Assembly: GCA_030594665.1 (NCBI GenBank)
Contig: JAUVET010000016.1
Location: 1 to 12,208 of the forward strand
Source of the DNA: Methanosarcinaceae archaeon
GTDB lineage: Archaea; Halobacteriota; Methanosarcinia; Methanosarcinales; Methanosarcinaceae
Direction: 5' to 3'
DNA length: 12,208 bases
Shown: one piece after another, positions 1-5,582 of the stretch
Layout of the letters: every line of letters starts with the position of its first letter
How positions within the stretch are numbered: position 1 is the stretch's first letter
Made by a program: the position numbers and the translations under genes
The notes under the pieces: generated by a model
Told to the model about the DNA's origin: nothing
Databases searched by the model: none
Seen by the model: only the letters and a program-made list of their open reading frames with translations

Positions 1-3
1 GCA

Positions 4-1287
4 TTACTTTAAGAGATCGTAATTCTCGTTCACGATCTTAAGTGCACAGAAGTTACCGCACATTGTGCATGCATCTTCGTCTTCAGGTGCACGGCTGTCC
101 CTGATGGATCGTGCATATTCCGGGTCAAGAGCATGCTTGTACATCTCCTCCCAATTAAGACTGCCACGTGCACGAGCCATAGCAAGATCCTCGTCGCGCT
201 TGCCCAGTCTGACCATGTCGCCGATGTGTGCAGCGATCTTGGATGTTTTTACACCTTCGATGACGTCTTCTTTGTTTGGCAATGCAAGATGCTCTGCGGG
301 TGTTACGTAGCACAGGAAGTCACAGCCTGCTGATGCTGCTGTAGCTGCACCGATCGCGGTTACGATGTGGTCGCGTCCAGGTGATATATCAGTTACCAAT
401 GGACCGAGCATGTAAAATGGTTTGTGGTTACTCATAGCTTTCATGAGTTTGACGTTCATTTCTACCTCATCCAGTGGAACATGGCCGGGACCTTCCACAA
501 TGACCTGAAGGTCATATTTGTCGTGTGCGAGCTGTGCACATTCGGAGTTGATGATCAATTCCTGGATCTGTGCCCTGTCGGTGGCGTCGTGGATTGCTCC
601 TGCGCGCATTCCATTACCTGTGGACAGCACCACATCGTGCTCCTTGAGGATCTCACAGAGATAATCAAATTCGCTGTACAATGGATTTTCCATCTCGTTG
701 TGTAACATCCATGCAGTCATAAATGCGCCACCACGTGAGCAAAGTCCGCCGTAGCGACCGTGTTTTTTAAGTCTCTCAAGAACAATATTGTTGATACCTG
801 TGTGGATTGCCATAAAGTTGGTACCAAGTTTTGCCTGGTCTGCGGTTGCTTTGAAAAGGTCATCCGCAGTCATATCGACAATGGAACCGTGTTTGTTGGC
901 AGCTTCAATAAATGCCTGATACAGTGGGACTGATCCAACAGATAATGATATCGAGTCAATGACTCTCTTTCGAATCTCTAAGAAGTCTCCTCCCGTACCC
1001 AGTTCCATCAGGGTGTCCGCACCTGCAGCCTCGGCTGCCTGTGCTTTCTCGATCTCCATGTCAACACTGGAGATGTCGGATGATGAACCAATAGATGCGT
1101 TCACCTTTGTGGTAAGCCCTTCTCCCACACCACATAGTCGAACATCCCTATATGGGGATACCGGGATAACTACTCTGCCTGCTGCTATACCTCGTCTGAT
1201 GAACTCCGGTTCAAGTCCTTCAAAAGCAGCGACTGTTTTCATTTCTTCTGTAATTTTACCATTTTTAGCGTCAGTTACTAAACTCAT
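4..1287 (-). CDS. thiC: Phosphomethylpyrimidine synthase ThiC (short archaeal form)
   Basis: Radical-SAM enzyme that rearranges aminoimidazole ribotide into hydroxymethylpyrimidine phosphate, the pyrimidine half of thiamine. The 427-residue protein matches the ThiC barrel throughout; recognisable stretches include GTNFMAIHTG, SRGGAFMTAWML, VEGPGHVPLDE and YVTPAEHLALP. It lacks the extra N-terminal domain of the ~630-residue proteobacterial form. The C-terminal cluster motif has Cys407, Cys410 and Cys414, that is CX2CX3C, one residue shorter than the CX2CX4C of E. coli ThiC; I believe this is usual for short ThiC proteins. The start is supported by AGAGGT (minus strand, 1294-1299) six bases before ATG. 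No TPP riboswitch signature is visible in the short leader. A ThiC paralogue making 5-hydroxybenzimidazole (BzaF-like, for cobamide lower ligands) cannot be excluded in a corrinoid-dependent archaeon, but ThiC is the default call. Confidence 0.93.
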   Translation of the reverse strand: MSLVTDAKNGKITEEMKTVAAFEGLEPEFIRRGIAAGRVVIPVSPYRDVRLCGVGEGLTTKVNASIGSSSDISSVDMEIEKAQAAEAAGADTLMELGTGGDFLEIRKRVIDSISLSVGSVPLYQAFIEAANKHGSIVDMTADDLFKATADQAKLGTNFMAIHTGINNIVLERLKKHGRYGGLCSRGGAFMTAWMLHNEMENPLYSEFDYLCEILKEHDVVLSTGNGMRAGAIHDATDRAQIQELIINSECAQLAHDKYDLQVIVEGPGHVPLDEVEMNVKLMKAMSNHKPFYMLGPLVTDISPGRDHIVTAIGAATAASAGCDFLCYVTPAEHLALPNKEDVIEGVKTSKIAAHIGDMVRLGKRDEDLAMARARGSLNWEEMYKHALDPEYARSIRDSRAPEDEDACTMCGNFCALKIVNENYDLLK

Positions 1288-1353
1288 ATTTATACCTCTG
1301 GTTTATATACCCCTATTGTAATCTATAATAATTGGTGGATTAGAAGATGGTAT

Positions 1354-1361
1354 TTTATATA
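1354..1361 (-). promoter_or_regulatory. Probable TATA box for thiC
   Basis: The minus strand reads TTATATAA, preceded by a plausible BRE. Transcription would start near 1330 and leave a leader of about 40 bases that includes the AGAGGT ribosome-binding site. A second TATA-like string at 1302-1309 lies too close to the start codon to keep that site. Confidence 0.5.
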
Positions 1362-1390
1362 AGACTTATTAAAAAATGGGCTTGTGTTTA

Positions 1391-1408
1391 AATCAAGTAA
1401 ACTTGATT
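1391..1408. repeat. Perfect 7-bp inverted repeat upstream of thiC promoter
   Basis: AATCAAG (1391-1397) and CTTGATT (1402-1408) are exact reverse complements around a 4-base loop. The palindrome lies about 30 bp upstream of the thiC TATA box, a position fitting a transcription-factor operator. There is no T-tract directly beside it, so it does not look like a terminator. Confidence 0.45.
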
Positions 1409-1436
1409 AACGTTTTAAAGTGTAATTATGTATCGG

Positions 1437-1480
1437 TGAACTACTCCTCCCTACCGCTACACGGCGAGGAAGGAGTCTTC
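1437..1480 (-). mobile_element. Solo IS200/IS605-type right-end hairpin (remnant or PATE)
   Basis: The arms ACTCCT (1443-1448) and AGGAGT (1471-1476) pair, continued by CCT/AGG and CGC/GCG inside, giving an imperfect hairpin. On the minus strand the element begins GAAGACTCCTTCC and ends GGAGGAGTAGTTCACC. This resembles the subterminal hairpin at the right end of IS605/IS1341-group elements, which is also the 3' end of TnpB guide RNA; those elements often finish in GTAGTTCAC-like strings. No tnpA or tnpB is present nearby, so it would be an abandoned end or a palindrome-associated miniature element. A similar sequence lies at 7819-7868. Confidence 0.5.
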
Positions 1481-1546
1481 TGCTTCATTCGGATAGATCC
1501 GTACACATATTGTGAATTTTGACAATGACATCTCCAAAAGACTTAT

Positions 1547-1571
1547 TTAAATTTAAATACTATTATATATA
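1547..1571 (+). promoter_or_regulatory. TATA region of the Roadblock/membrane operon
   Basis: A very AT-rich block contains ATTTAAATA (1551-1559) and TATATATAA-like sequence (about 1563-1571). Either places transcription start within roughly 20 bases of the ATG at 1599, so the leader is short or absent. Which of the two is used cannot be told by eye. Confidence 0.45.
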
Positions 1572-1598
1572 ATACAATACTTTGATGGCGGTATTTGG

Positions 1599-1910
1599 AT
1601 GAATGCAGGTTTAATTGGTAAGATCAAAGAAATTGAGGGAATAACAGGTGTAGCAGTTGTGTCTTCGGATGGAACCATCATCGGATCATCTGATATATCC
1701 GAATCCGATGCTTCATTTATTGTTTTTGCGGGCAGCACGGCAAAAGAGGTTAGTGACATATTCGTATTGGGACCGCCTTATGTAACTATTATACAGGGGT
1801 CGGATTACAGATTGGTAATTTCAGAGAAAGATGATGGATACATTGGTGTATTGGTAAAACCTGATGCCAATATCCAATCTGTGAAATCAGGGATGGCTTC
1901 TTTGTTGTGA
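1599..1910 (+). CDS. Roadblock/LC7-domain protein
   Basis: This 103-residue protein is essentially one Roadblock/LC7 domain: an N-terminal helix (residues 1-12), the strand pair GVAVVSSDGTIIGSS, a helix with SDASFIVFAGSTAKEVSDIF, then strands YVTIIQGSDYRLVISEKDDGYIGVLVKP. Roadblock proteins usually form homo- or heterodimers that dock on Ras/MglA-type small GTPases. No GTPase gene is visible in this window, so the partner is unknown. It is the first gene of a four-gene run; its TGA at 1908-1910 is embedded in the ribosome-binding site of the next gene, implying coupled translation. The similar fold of that neighbour suggests the two may heterodimerise (inference). Confidence 0.82.
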   Translation: MNAGLIGKIKEIEGITGVAVVSSDGTIIGSSDISESDASFIVFAGSTAKEVSDIFVLGPPYVTIIQGSDYRLVISEKDDGYIGVLVKPDANIQSVKSGMASLL

Positions 1911-1914
1911 GGTG
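1909..1914 (+). promoter_or_regulatory. Ribosome-binding site overlapping a stop codon
   Basis: GAGGTG overlaps the TGA stop of the first Roadblock gene and lies five bases before the next ATG (1920). Ribosomes finishing the first gene are therefore positioned to restart on the second. Confidence 0.7.
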
Positions 1915-1919
1915 TTTTC

Positions 1920-2582
1920 ATGGGAATATTCGAAGAGATCAGATCAAGCACAGACGGAATTATTGGCTCATTCATCACAACAGGGTCGGGTGAAATTGCG
2001 GCATCGGATGTCCCTTCTTTGTTCAGGGATGAACTTGGCAATGCTTCTGAGAGTCTTTTCTATCTTGCTGATATCGTACAGGAATCCAGGGATTTCGAAT
2101 CCTTGTTGATCGAGACACAAGATGGCTATATTTGTTTTACAAAAGGCAATGAGGGAATGTATCTTGGTGTCATTGCGTCAAGTAATGCAAATTTACAAGT
2201 ATTGAATATCGTCACCAAAAAAGCGGCAAAAAATCTTGAATTGCCACAGGAAGTAACATCGACCGGACCACAATCGTCCGATACATTAGTGCCGGCGGTA
2301 GAAGAAGTTGTACCGGAATCACCGTCAGGTGTTAGTGAAAATGATAGGGATGCGATATTCTCTGCAATTATTGGAAAGATCCGGATTCTCTACGGACCAA
2401 AGGTTGCAGGCAATCATCTCGATAATGCATTGGCATCTGTGAATTCTACAAGAAGTACACTAGATCCCGATAAGATATCAAAGGCACTGGACATACTTGC
2501 AGATGGTGTATTGAAAAAGATGATGGGCAATAAGGCAAAACCGTTCGTTGAGAAGGTTTGTCGCGATAATGGATTGTTGTAA
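1920..2582 (+). CDS. Roadblock-like protein with C-terminal helical domain
   Basis: The 220-residue product has three parts. Residues 1 to about 110 look like a second, diverged Roadblock/LC7 domain, with strand-helix order matching the preceding protein and segments such as TTGSGEIAAS and EGMYLGVIASSNANLQVL. Residues 111-140 are a low-complexity linker rich in Ser, Pro, Val and Glu. Residues 141-220 are predicted helical, with IRILYGPKVAGNHLDNAL and a Lys-rich end; I do not recognise this module. It may be an effector or binding domain carried on the Roadblock scaffold (inference). Start chosen from the GAGGTG site. A possible TATA-like CATATAAAG at 2594-2602 follows the stop, so the downstream genes may also have their own promoter. 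Confidence 0.72.
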   Translation: MGIFEEIRSSTDGIIGSFITTGSGEIAASDVPSLFRDELGNASESLFYLADIVQESRDFESLLIETQDGYICFTKGNEGMYLGVIASSNANLQVLNIVTKKAAKNLELPQEVTSTGPQSSDTLVPAVEEVVPESPSGVSENDRDAIFSAIIGKIRILYGPKVAGNHLDNALASVNSTRSTLDPDKISKALDILADGVLKKMMGNKAKPFVEKVCRDNGLL

Positions 2583-2623
2583 TAAAATAAGTCACATATA
2601 AAGATCAAATCGGAGAGATAAAT

Positions 2624-3064
2624 ATGGTATCGATTGCAAAACATGCAAAAGAGATGTTTTTTGGAGGAACGATTGTCACAATTCTGTTCGTAGCAGTGAT
2701 CGGGTTTATGTATCCTGCGACAACTGGTGATATTGCCAATGGTGATACGATCCCGTTTCGGAATGATTCCGGACTATTCATTATGGGTCAATGGACTCAC
2801 TGGTTCTCAAGTATATTTTTCACTGGTGCTGTATTGATGCTTGGTAAAGCGCTATATTCAACATTCCTTAAAATGGATATGACTGAATGGAACTGGTTTG
2901 CATTGGGTACGTTCTTACTTTTTATGTACGGTGTATCCTCGGTTGCAGGTGGTTTGTTCGATTATAACCTGTTTATGATGATCGGAGATATATTGCTTCC
3001 ACTTGGACTTTTACTTATGGCATATTCTGTGTACAAGATATACGAACCATTTGAGGAGGAGTGA
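2624..3064 (+). CDS. Small four-helix membrane protein, function unknown
   Basis: The 146-residue protein has four hydrophobic segments at about residues 11-31, 58-79, 89-110 and 115-137. A polar loop (32-57) lies between the first two and a short acidic tail ends in EPFEEE. Aromatic residues cluster at segment borders (QWTHWF, MTEWNWF). I see no catalytic, haem or metal-ligand motif, and I do not recognise the family. GGAGAG six bases before ATG supports the start. It is followed after three bases by another small membrane protein, so the two are probably made together and may form one complex. Their position behind two Roadblock genes suggests a membrane anchor or sensor for that module (inference). 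Confidence 0.75.
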   Translation: MVSIAKHAKEMFFGGTIVTILFVAVIGFMYPATTGDIANGDTIPFRNDSGLFIMGQWTHWFSSIFFTGAVLMLGKALYSTFLKMDMTEWNWFALGTFLLFMYGVSSVAGGLFDYNLFMMIGDILLPLGLLLMAYSVYKIYEPFEEE

Positions 3065-3067
3065 ACA

Positions 3068-3397
3068 ATGGATTTTCTGCTAATAAAAGGGTTATATATT
3101 GATCCGTATTATCCGATAATTGCATTTGTGGGACTTGCAGCATCAGGCTGGGCTGCTTACAATGGATACAAGTTATATCAGGCTACAAGAGGCGCATCTG
3201 ATTTTTGGATGTTTCTTTCTGCTTTTATGGGAAGCATGACGGTATATTCAGGTTTGTTATTTGCAAGAACAACAGTCCTTGTGTCATATCAGACGCCAAT
3301 AAGATCCTTGCAGGATATCACGATCATAGCTGCGGCAGTATATGCGGCATTGGCTGCAATTTATATTAAAAGGATGTTTGAAACCATTTCGGATTAA
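3068..3397 (+). CDS. Small three-helix membrane protein, function unknown
   Basis: The 109-residue protein has three hydrophobic segments at about residues 15-37, 45-66 and 83-103. A polar stretch with ARTTVLVSYQTPIRSLQD lies between the second and third, and the C-terminus is basic then acidic (IKRMFETISD). No known domain is recognised. The start follows an excellent ribosome-binding site: GGAGGAG overlaps the end of the preceding gene, whose TGA is three bases before ATG, so translation is tightly coupled. It is the last gene of the operon; a T-rich tract begins about 25 bases after the stop. Confidence 0.75.
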   Translation: MDFLLIKGLYIDPYYPIIAFVGLAASGWAAYNGYKLYQATRGASDFWMFLSAFMGSMTVYSGLLFARTTVLVSYQTPIRSLQDITIIAAAVYAALAAIYIKRMFETISD

Positions 3398-3421
3398 AAA
3401 TATGACACATCGTGAGGGTTC

Positions 3422-3446
3422 TTTTATTTTATTTTATTTTATTTTT
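3422..3446 (+). terminator. T-rich terminator of pentanucleotide repeats
   Basis: A run of TTTTA units followed by TTTTT, with no strong hairpin before it, starts 25 bases after the last gene of the Roadblock operon. Euryarchaeal transcription commonly stops at such oligo-T tracts. The unit repetition also makes it a slippage-prone microsatellite. Confidence 0.65.
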
Positions 3447-3501
3447 GGTAACTATTCAGCCCTGTCTATATTTCGCTTAGGGGCTGCGTAGAAATAAGTT
3501 A
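3447..3501. repeat. Imperfect inverted repeat, possible MITE or IS end
   Basis: CAGCCC (3457-3462) pairs with GGGCTG (3481-3486), and the outer parts GGTAACTATT and AAATAAGTTAGC are roughly complementary with small gaps. It resembles a short miniature element, but no target duplication is visible. Confidence 0.3.
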
Positions 3502-3587
3502 GCAAATTTAACAGAAGATTTGTGTAGATACACAGCACATACGCCAATATGAATTACAGTTTACTGCATAACAATCAATAAAATATT

Positions 3588-3866
3588 AACCGCCGATGAA
3601 CAGCGGATAAACGCGAGACTTTTTATTATTTTCTGGTTACACTTATTAATCAGTTCTGTTAACCGCGGATACACTCACCTCCTACAGAGTTGAGTGCCTG
3701 CTACGCCTGTAAGGTGTGCAGGTAACGCAGATAAACGCGGATACTGCATGCGAAATCTGCGTTCATTTGCGTTCATCTGCGGTTCGTTATAATTCAAACC
3801 AGAAGAAATTAAAAAGTCTCATAAACGCAGATAAAATACCGCAAATCTGCGTTCATTTGCGGTTCG
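3588..3866. repeat. Cluster of dispersed GAACGCAGATAAACGC-type extragenic repeats
   Basis: Related short units occur in both orientations: AACCGCCGATGAACAGCGG running on to 3615, AACCGCGGAT (3661-3670), GTAACGCAGATAAACGCGG (3722-3740), the opposite-strand ATCTGCGTTCATTTGCG and CATCTGCGGTTCG (3755-3786), then AAACGCAGATAAA (3823-3835) facing ATCTGCGTTCATTTGCGG (3845-3862). Facing copies can fold into long hairpins. I know this kind of repeat from many anaerobic archaeal and bacterial genomes, but its mobility mechanism is not visible here. It contains no believable gene; the frame through it merely translates the repeat. Confidence 0.75.
3671..3722. mobile_element. Hairpin segment splitting an extragenic repeat, possibly IS605-end-like
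   Basis: About 50 bases interrupt the repeat between GCGGAT (to 3670) and GTAACGCAG (from 3722). The segment self-pairs: ACTCA (3673-3677) with TGAGT (3691-3695), or alternatively TACAG (3683-3687) with CTGTA (3707-3711), and CCTGC (3698-3702) with GCAGG. On the minus strand it reads AGCAGGCACTC, then TGTAG, then GAGGTGAGTG, loosely following the order of blocks in the element at 1437-1480. The resemblance is weak. Confidence 0.3.
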
Positions 3867-3889
3867 AATTCTCCATTGAATCTGGGGGA

Positions 3890-4003
3890 AACTATAAATT
3901 GATTTTGATAGGTTATTTTCTGGTAAGCCCTTAATTTGATGGCCACAGTTTTTGCATTTATATATTCCATTTACCATCTTTTCACTTTCATGCTTAGCAA
4001 TTT
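3890..4003 (-). pseudogene. Remnant of a zinc-ribbon protein gene
   Basis: The minus strand translates to a zinc-ribbon-like start, MVNGIYKCKNCGHQIKGLP, preceded in frame by KIAKHESEK. A GxYxCxNCGH start is typical of small archaeal and bacterial zinc-ribbon proteins, but the second CxxC pair expected about 10-20 residues later is absent. The frame runs on into the extragenic repeat cluster, and no good ribosome-binding site precedes the Met. I read it as the 5' part of a gene destroyed by the repeats. It could also be a chance match, since only one short motif supports it. Confidence 0.35.
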
Positions 4004-4016
4004 TAAAAAAAGGGTG
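4001..4016 (-). terminator. Oligo-T terminator of tRNA-Glu
   Basis: On the minus strand, CCACCC is followed by seven T residues (4005-4011) about 24 bases after the tRNA 3' end, a typical archaeal tRNA terminator. The trailer string TTCATACCACCC recurs in copy A of the 213-bp-spaced repeat. Confidence 0.6.
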
Positions 4017-4034
4017 GTATGAAGAGACAACAAA

Positions 4035-4109
4035 TGCTCCGATGGGGATTCGAACCCCAGTCGCAGGAGTGAGAGTCCTGCATGATTGGCCGTGCTACAC
4101 TATCGGAGC
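4035..4109 (-). tRNA. tRNA-Glu (anticodon CUC)
   Basis: The minus strand folds into a complete 75-base cloverleaf. Acceptor arms GCTCCGA and TCGGAGC pair fully and are followed by discriminator A. The anticodon stem CAGGA/TCCTG encloses loop CTCTCAC, giving anticodon CUC, which reads GAG (Glu). The T arm is TGGGG-TTCGAAT-CCCCA. The D-arm region AGTGTAGCACGGCCAATCAT has the form usual in archaeal tRNA-Glu. No intron is present and CCA is not encoded, so it is added after transcription. Confidence 0.95.
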
Positions 4110-4254
4110 AATATGAATCTTGCCTGATGGCATACCCAAAAGTAACTTAAGCATTATTAAACTTTCGTTCGATATGGCCTTGGGACAAAATTGTTAAAAC
4201 TGATGCTCATCAAGGATACAACCCAGATAACCCCAATCGAATCGAAAACAAAAA

Positions 4255-4349
4255 ATCATACAAAAATGGATAATAAGAAAGACAGAAGACCACATTTTTG
4301 GGTGGGTGGTATGAATAGAATAGATTAATATGGACTTCCTATTTCTTAC
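4255..4349 (-). ncRNA. Candidate small RNA, copy A
   Basis: On the minus strand CGAAACGCTTATATC (4371-4385) resembles a BRE plus TATA box. Start about 25 bases later, near 4349, would give a transcript of roughly 90 bases. It contains ACCAC and GTGGT arms around a CCACCCAAAAAT loop, then T-rich tracts near 4255-4265. No coding frame with a start signal exists. The boundaries are estimates. Confidence 0.35.
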
Positions 4350-4443
4350 AACAAATAATTGTATTGATAAGATATAAGCGTTTCGCAATTGTGCATATGT
4401 TATGTACTTCTGCACACATTCTACTCCATAAACCAAAATCAAA
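4266..4443. repeat. Direct repeat copy A (~178 bp, spacing 213 bp)
   Basis: This segment aligns without gaps to 4479-4656 at a constant offset of 213 bases, with about 16 mismatches by eye (about 91% identity). Most mismatches fall in 4337-4360; the flanks of that patch, including the TATA-like motif and the CCACCCACCC block, are nearly identical. The 35 bases between the copies are AT-rich and not shared. Confidence 0.85.
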
Positions 4444-4467
4444 TATATTTTATAAAATATATTCTAT

Positions 4468-4562
4468 AAAAAAATGCAATGAACAATAAGAAAGAGAGAA
4501 GACCACATTTTTGGGTGGGTGGTGTGAATAGAATAGATTAATATGATCTTCCAATTTCTTAT
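4468..4562 (-). ncRNA. Candidate small RNA, copy B
   Basis: The layout is the same as in copy A: TATA-like CGAAACGCTTATATC at 4584-4598 on the minus strand, predicted start near 4562, the ACCAC/GTGGT hairpin with its CCACCCAAAAAT loop kept unchanged, and a clean run of seven T residues (4468-4474) as terminator. A GAAGA string upstream can also pair with TCTTC just after the hairpin. The sequence just after the predicted start is the part that differs most from copy A. Confidence 0.4.
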
Positions 4563-4656
4563 AGTACATAGTTGTATTGATAGGATATAAGCGTTTCGCA
4601 ATTGTGCATATGTTACGTACTTCTGCACACATTCTACCCCATAAACCAAAATCAAA
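4479..4656. repeat. Direct repeat copy B (~178 bp, spacing 213 bp)
   Basis: This is the partner of copy A at offset 213. It ends about 15 bases before the TATA box of the gene starting at 4704, so its right part could also act as upstream regulatory sequence of that gene. Frames inside the copies stay open on the minus strand, but have no ribosome-binding site and match no family I know. Confidence 0.85.
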
Positions 4657-4670
4657 AACATACTTCAACA

Positions 4671-4680
4671 TTTATTAATA
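4671..4680 (+). promoter_or_regulatory. TATA box for a leaderless gene
   Basis: TTTATTAATA lies centred about 28 bases before the ATG at 4704, the distance expected if transcription begins at the start codon. No ribosome-binding site precedes that ATG, which fits a leaderless mRNA. Confidence 0.55.
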
Positions 4681-4703
4681 CTTTAACAATAATACTTCGA
4701 CTG

Positions 4704-5456
4704 ATGGAAAACACAACAATAGATATTTCAAACGAATTGGCGGCAAGTATTACCAATGCCACCCATCATAAAAATGTCCTTTTAGTATACCAAAAAAATG
4801 CAACCATGCCGGAATTGACATACTGTCTGGTATCCGAAATACTGAACAAGCATAAAACTCCATTAACGTGGATATGTTGGGACGAGTCATCAAATATAGT
4901 TAAAAAAAGGCTCGATTTTTTTAACTGTGATGCGAATTCCACCAATATTATCGACACAGTAAGCAATGTTACAGACGATAAGTACACCATAGTCTGTGCA
5001 CCGACTAACTTTTTTTCAATAATGCGAAATGTACACAAGCTAATGAAAAACGGTGAGCACATACTTGTTTTAGACAATCCCGGCAAAACCGGAATACAAG
5101 ATAACGGCACAGCATTTATAAAATTTCAATCGGTCCTGCTAAACAATGAAAATCCTGATGTCACAATAATCACATCAATTGAATCCAATCGACTTGATGC
5201 CAATATGCAAAAAGCACTTTCCCCACAATATGATATTGTACTCCACATCAACAAGGATACAATTCAATTCAAAGGTCCCACAGAAAAAAAACAGATCACT
5301 TACAGCATAAAGGACAATAAATTAACACTGGAACCCTTATTTACATCAAATCGTTTAAAGATAAAAGACATTTTCGACATATCCCCTGAAGAAACCGATA
5401 CACTTGATAAAATCGTAAAAAAACAGATTGATGCGCACAAAGAGATATTGATGTAA
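4704..5456 (+). CDS. RecA/KaiC-like fold protein lacking Walker A
   Basis: The 250-residue protein shows the alternating strand-helix order of a RecA/KaiC-type core: strand NVLLVYQK (24-31), helix with LTYCLVSEIL, strand TWICWD (56-60), strand YTIVCAP (94-100), Walker-B-like strand HILVLDNP (119-126), strand VTIITSIE (153-160) and strand DIVLHIN (177-183). Where a GxxxxGKT loop would follow the first strand the sequence is QKNATMPEL, so ATP binding is probably lost. Such degenerate KaiC-like proteins are common in archaea, often tied to signalling, but I cannot assign a role. I chose ATG 4704 over the upstream in-frame start at 4602 because that extension lies in the 213-bp repeat and the TATA box fits a leaderless start. 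Composition is clearly more AT-rich than its neighbours. Confidence 0.7.
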   Translation: MENTTIDISNELAASITNATHHKNVLLVYQKNATMPELTYCLVSEILNKHKTPLTWICWDESSNIVKKRLDFFNCDANSTNIIDTVSNVTDDKYTIVCAPTNFFSIMRNVHKLMKNGEHILVLDNPGKTGIQDNGTAFIKFQSVLLNNENPDVTIITSIESNRLDANMQKALSPQYDIVLHINKDTIQFKGPTEKKQITYSIKDNKLTLEPLFTSNRLKIKDIFDISPEETDTLDKIVKKQIDAHKEILM

Positions 5457-5565
5457 AGAAGAAGTCAAATGGCCTAATTGTAAAATATATGCTGGGATAA
5501 AGTGAATTATCTTATAGATATTTAGGCGCCATTTTCATAGAATATATCACTTTCAAATTCCATGA

Positions 5566-5573
5566 CTTTTTTT
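5566..5573 (+). terminator. Oligo-T terminator after the KaiC-like gene
   Basis: A run of seven T residues (5567-5573) lies about 110 bases after the stop at 5456, in the convergent gap before the end of top6B. A loose AAAGTGA/TCACTTT inverted repeat (5499-5505, 5547-5553) precedes it. Confidence 0.4.
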
Positions 5574-5582
5574 ACAATTCAT

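Noticed and set aside
1288..1353. TPP riboswitch upstream of thiC
   Set aside because: No CTGAGA-type THI-box core or suitable paired arms are visible in the short leader.
3588..3866. CRISPR array
   Set aside because: The repeats are irregular in length, spacing and orientation, and no cas genes are present.
3716..3934. 72-residue plus-strand frame
   Set aside because: It is a translation of the extragenic repeat cluster, with repeated INAD and ICVHLR strings and no ribosome-binding site.
4194..4671. Minus-strand frames of 65-82 residues through both copies of the direct repeat
   Set aside because: They are open in both copies only because the copies are ~91% identical without gaps. No start signals, no recognisable family, and the TATA-like element lies inside the frames.
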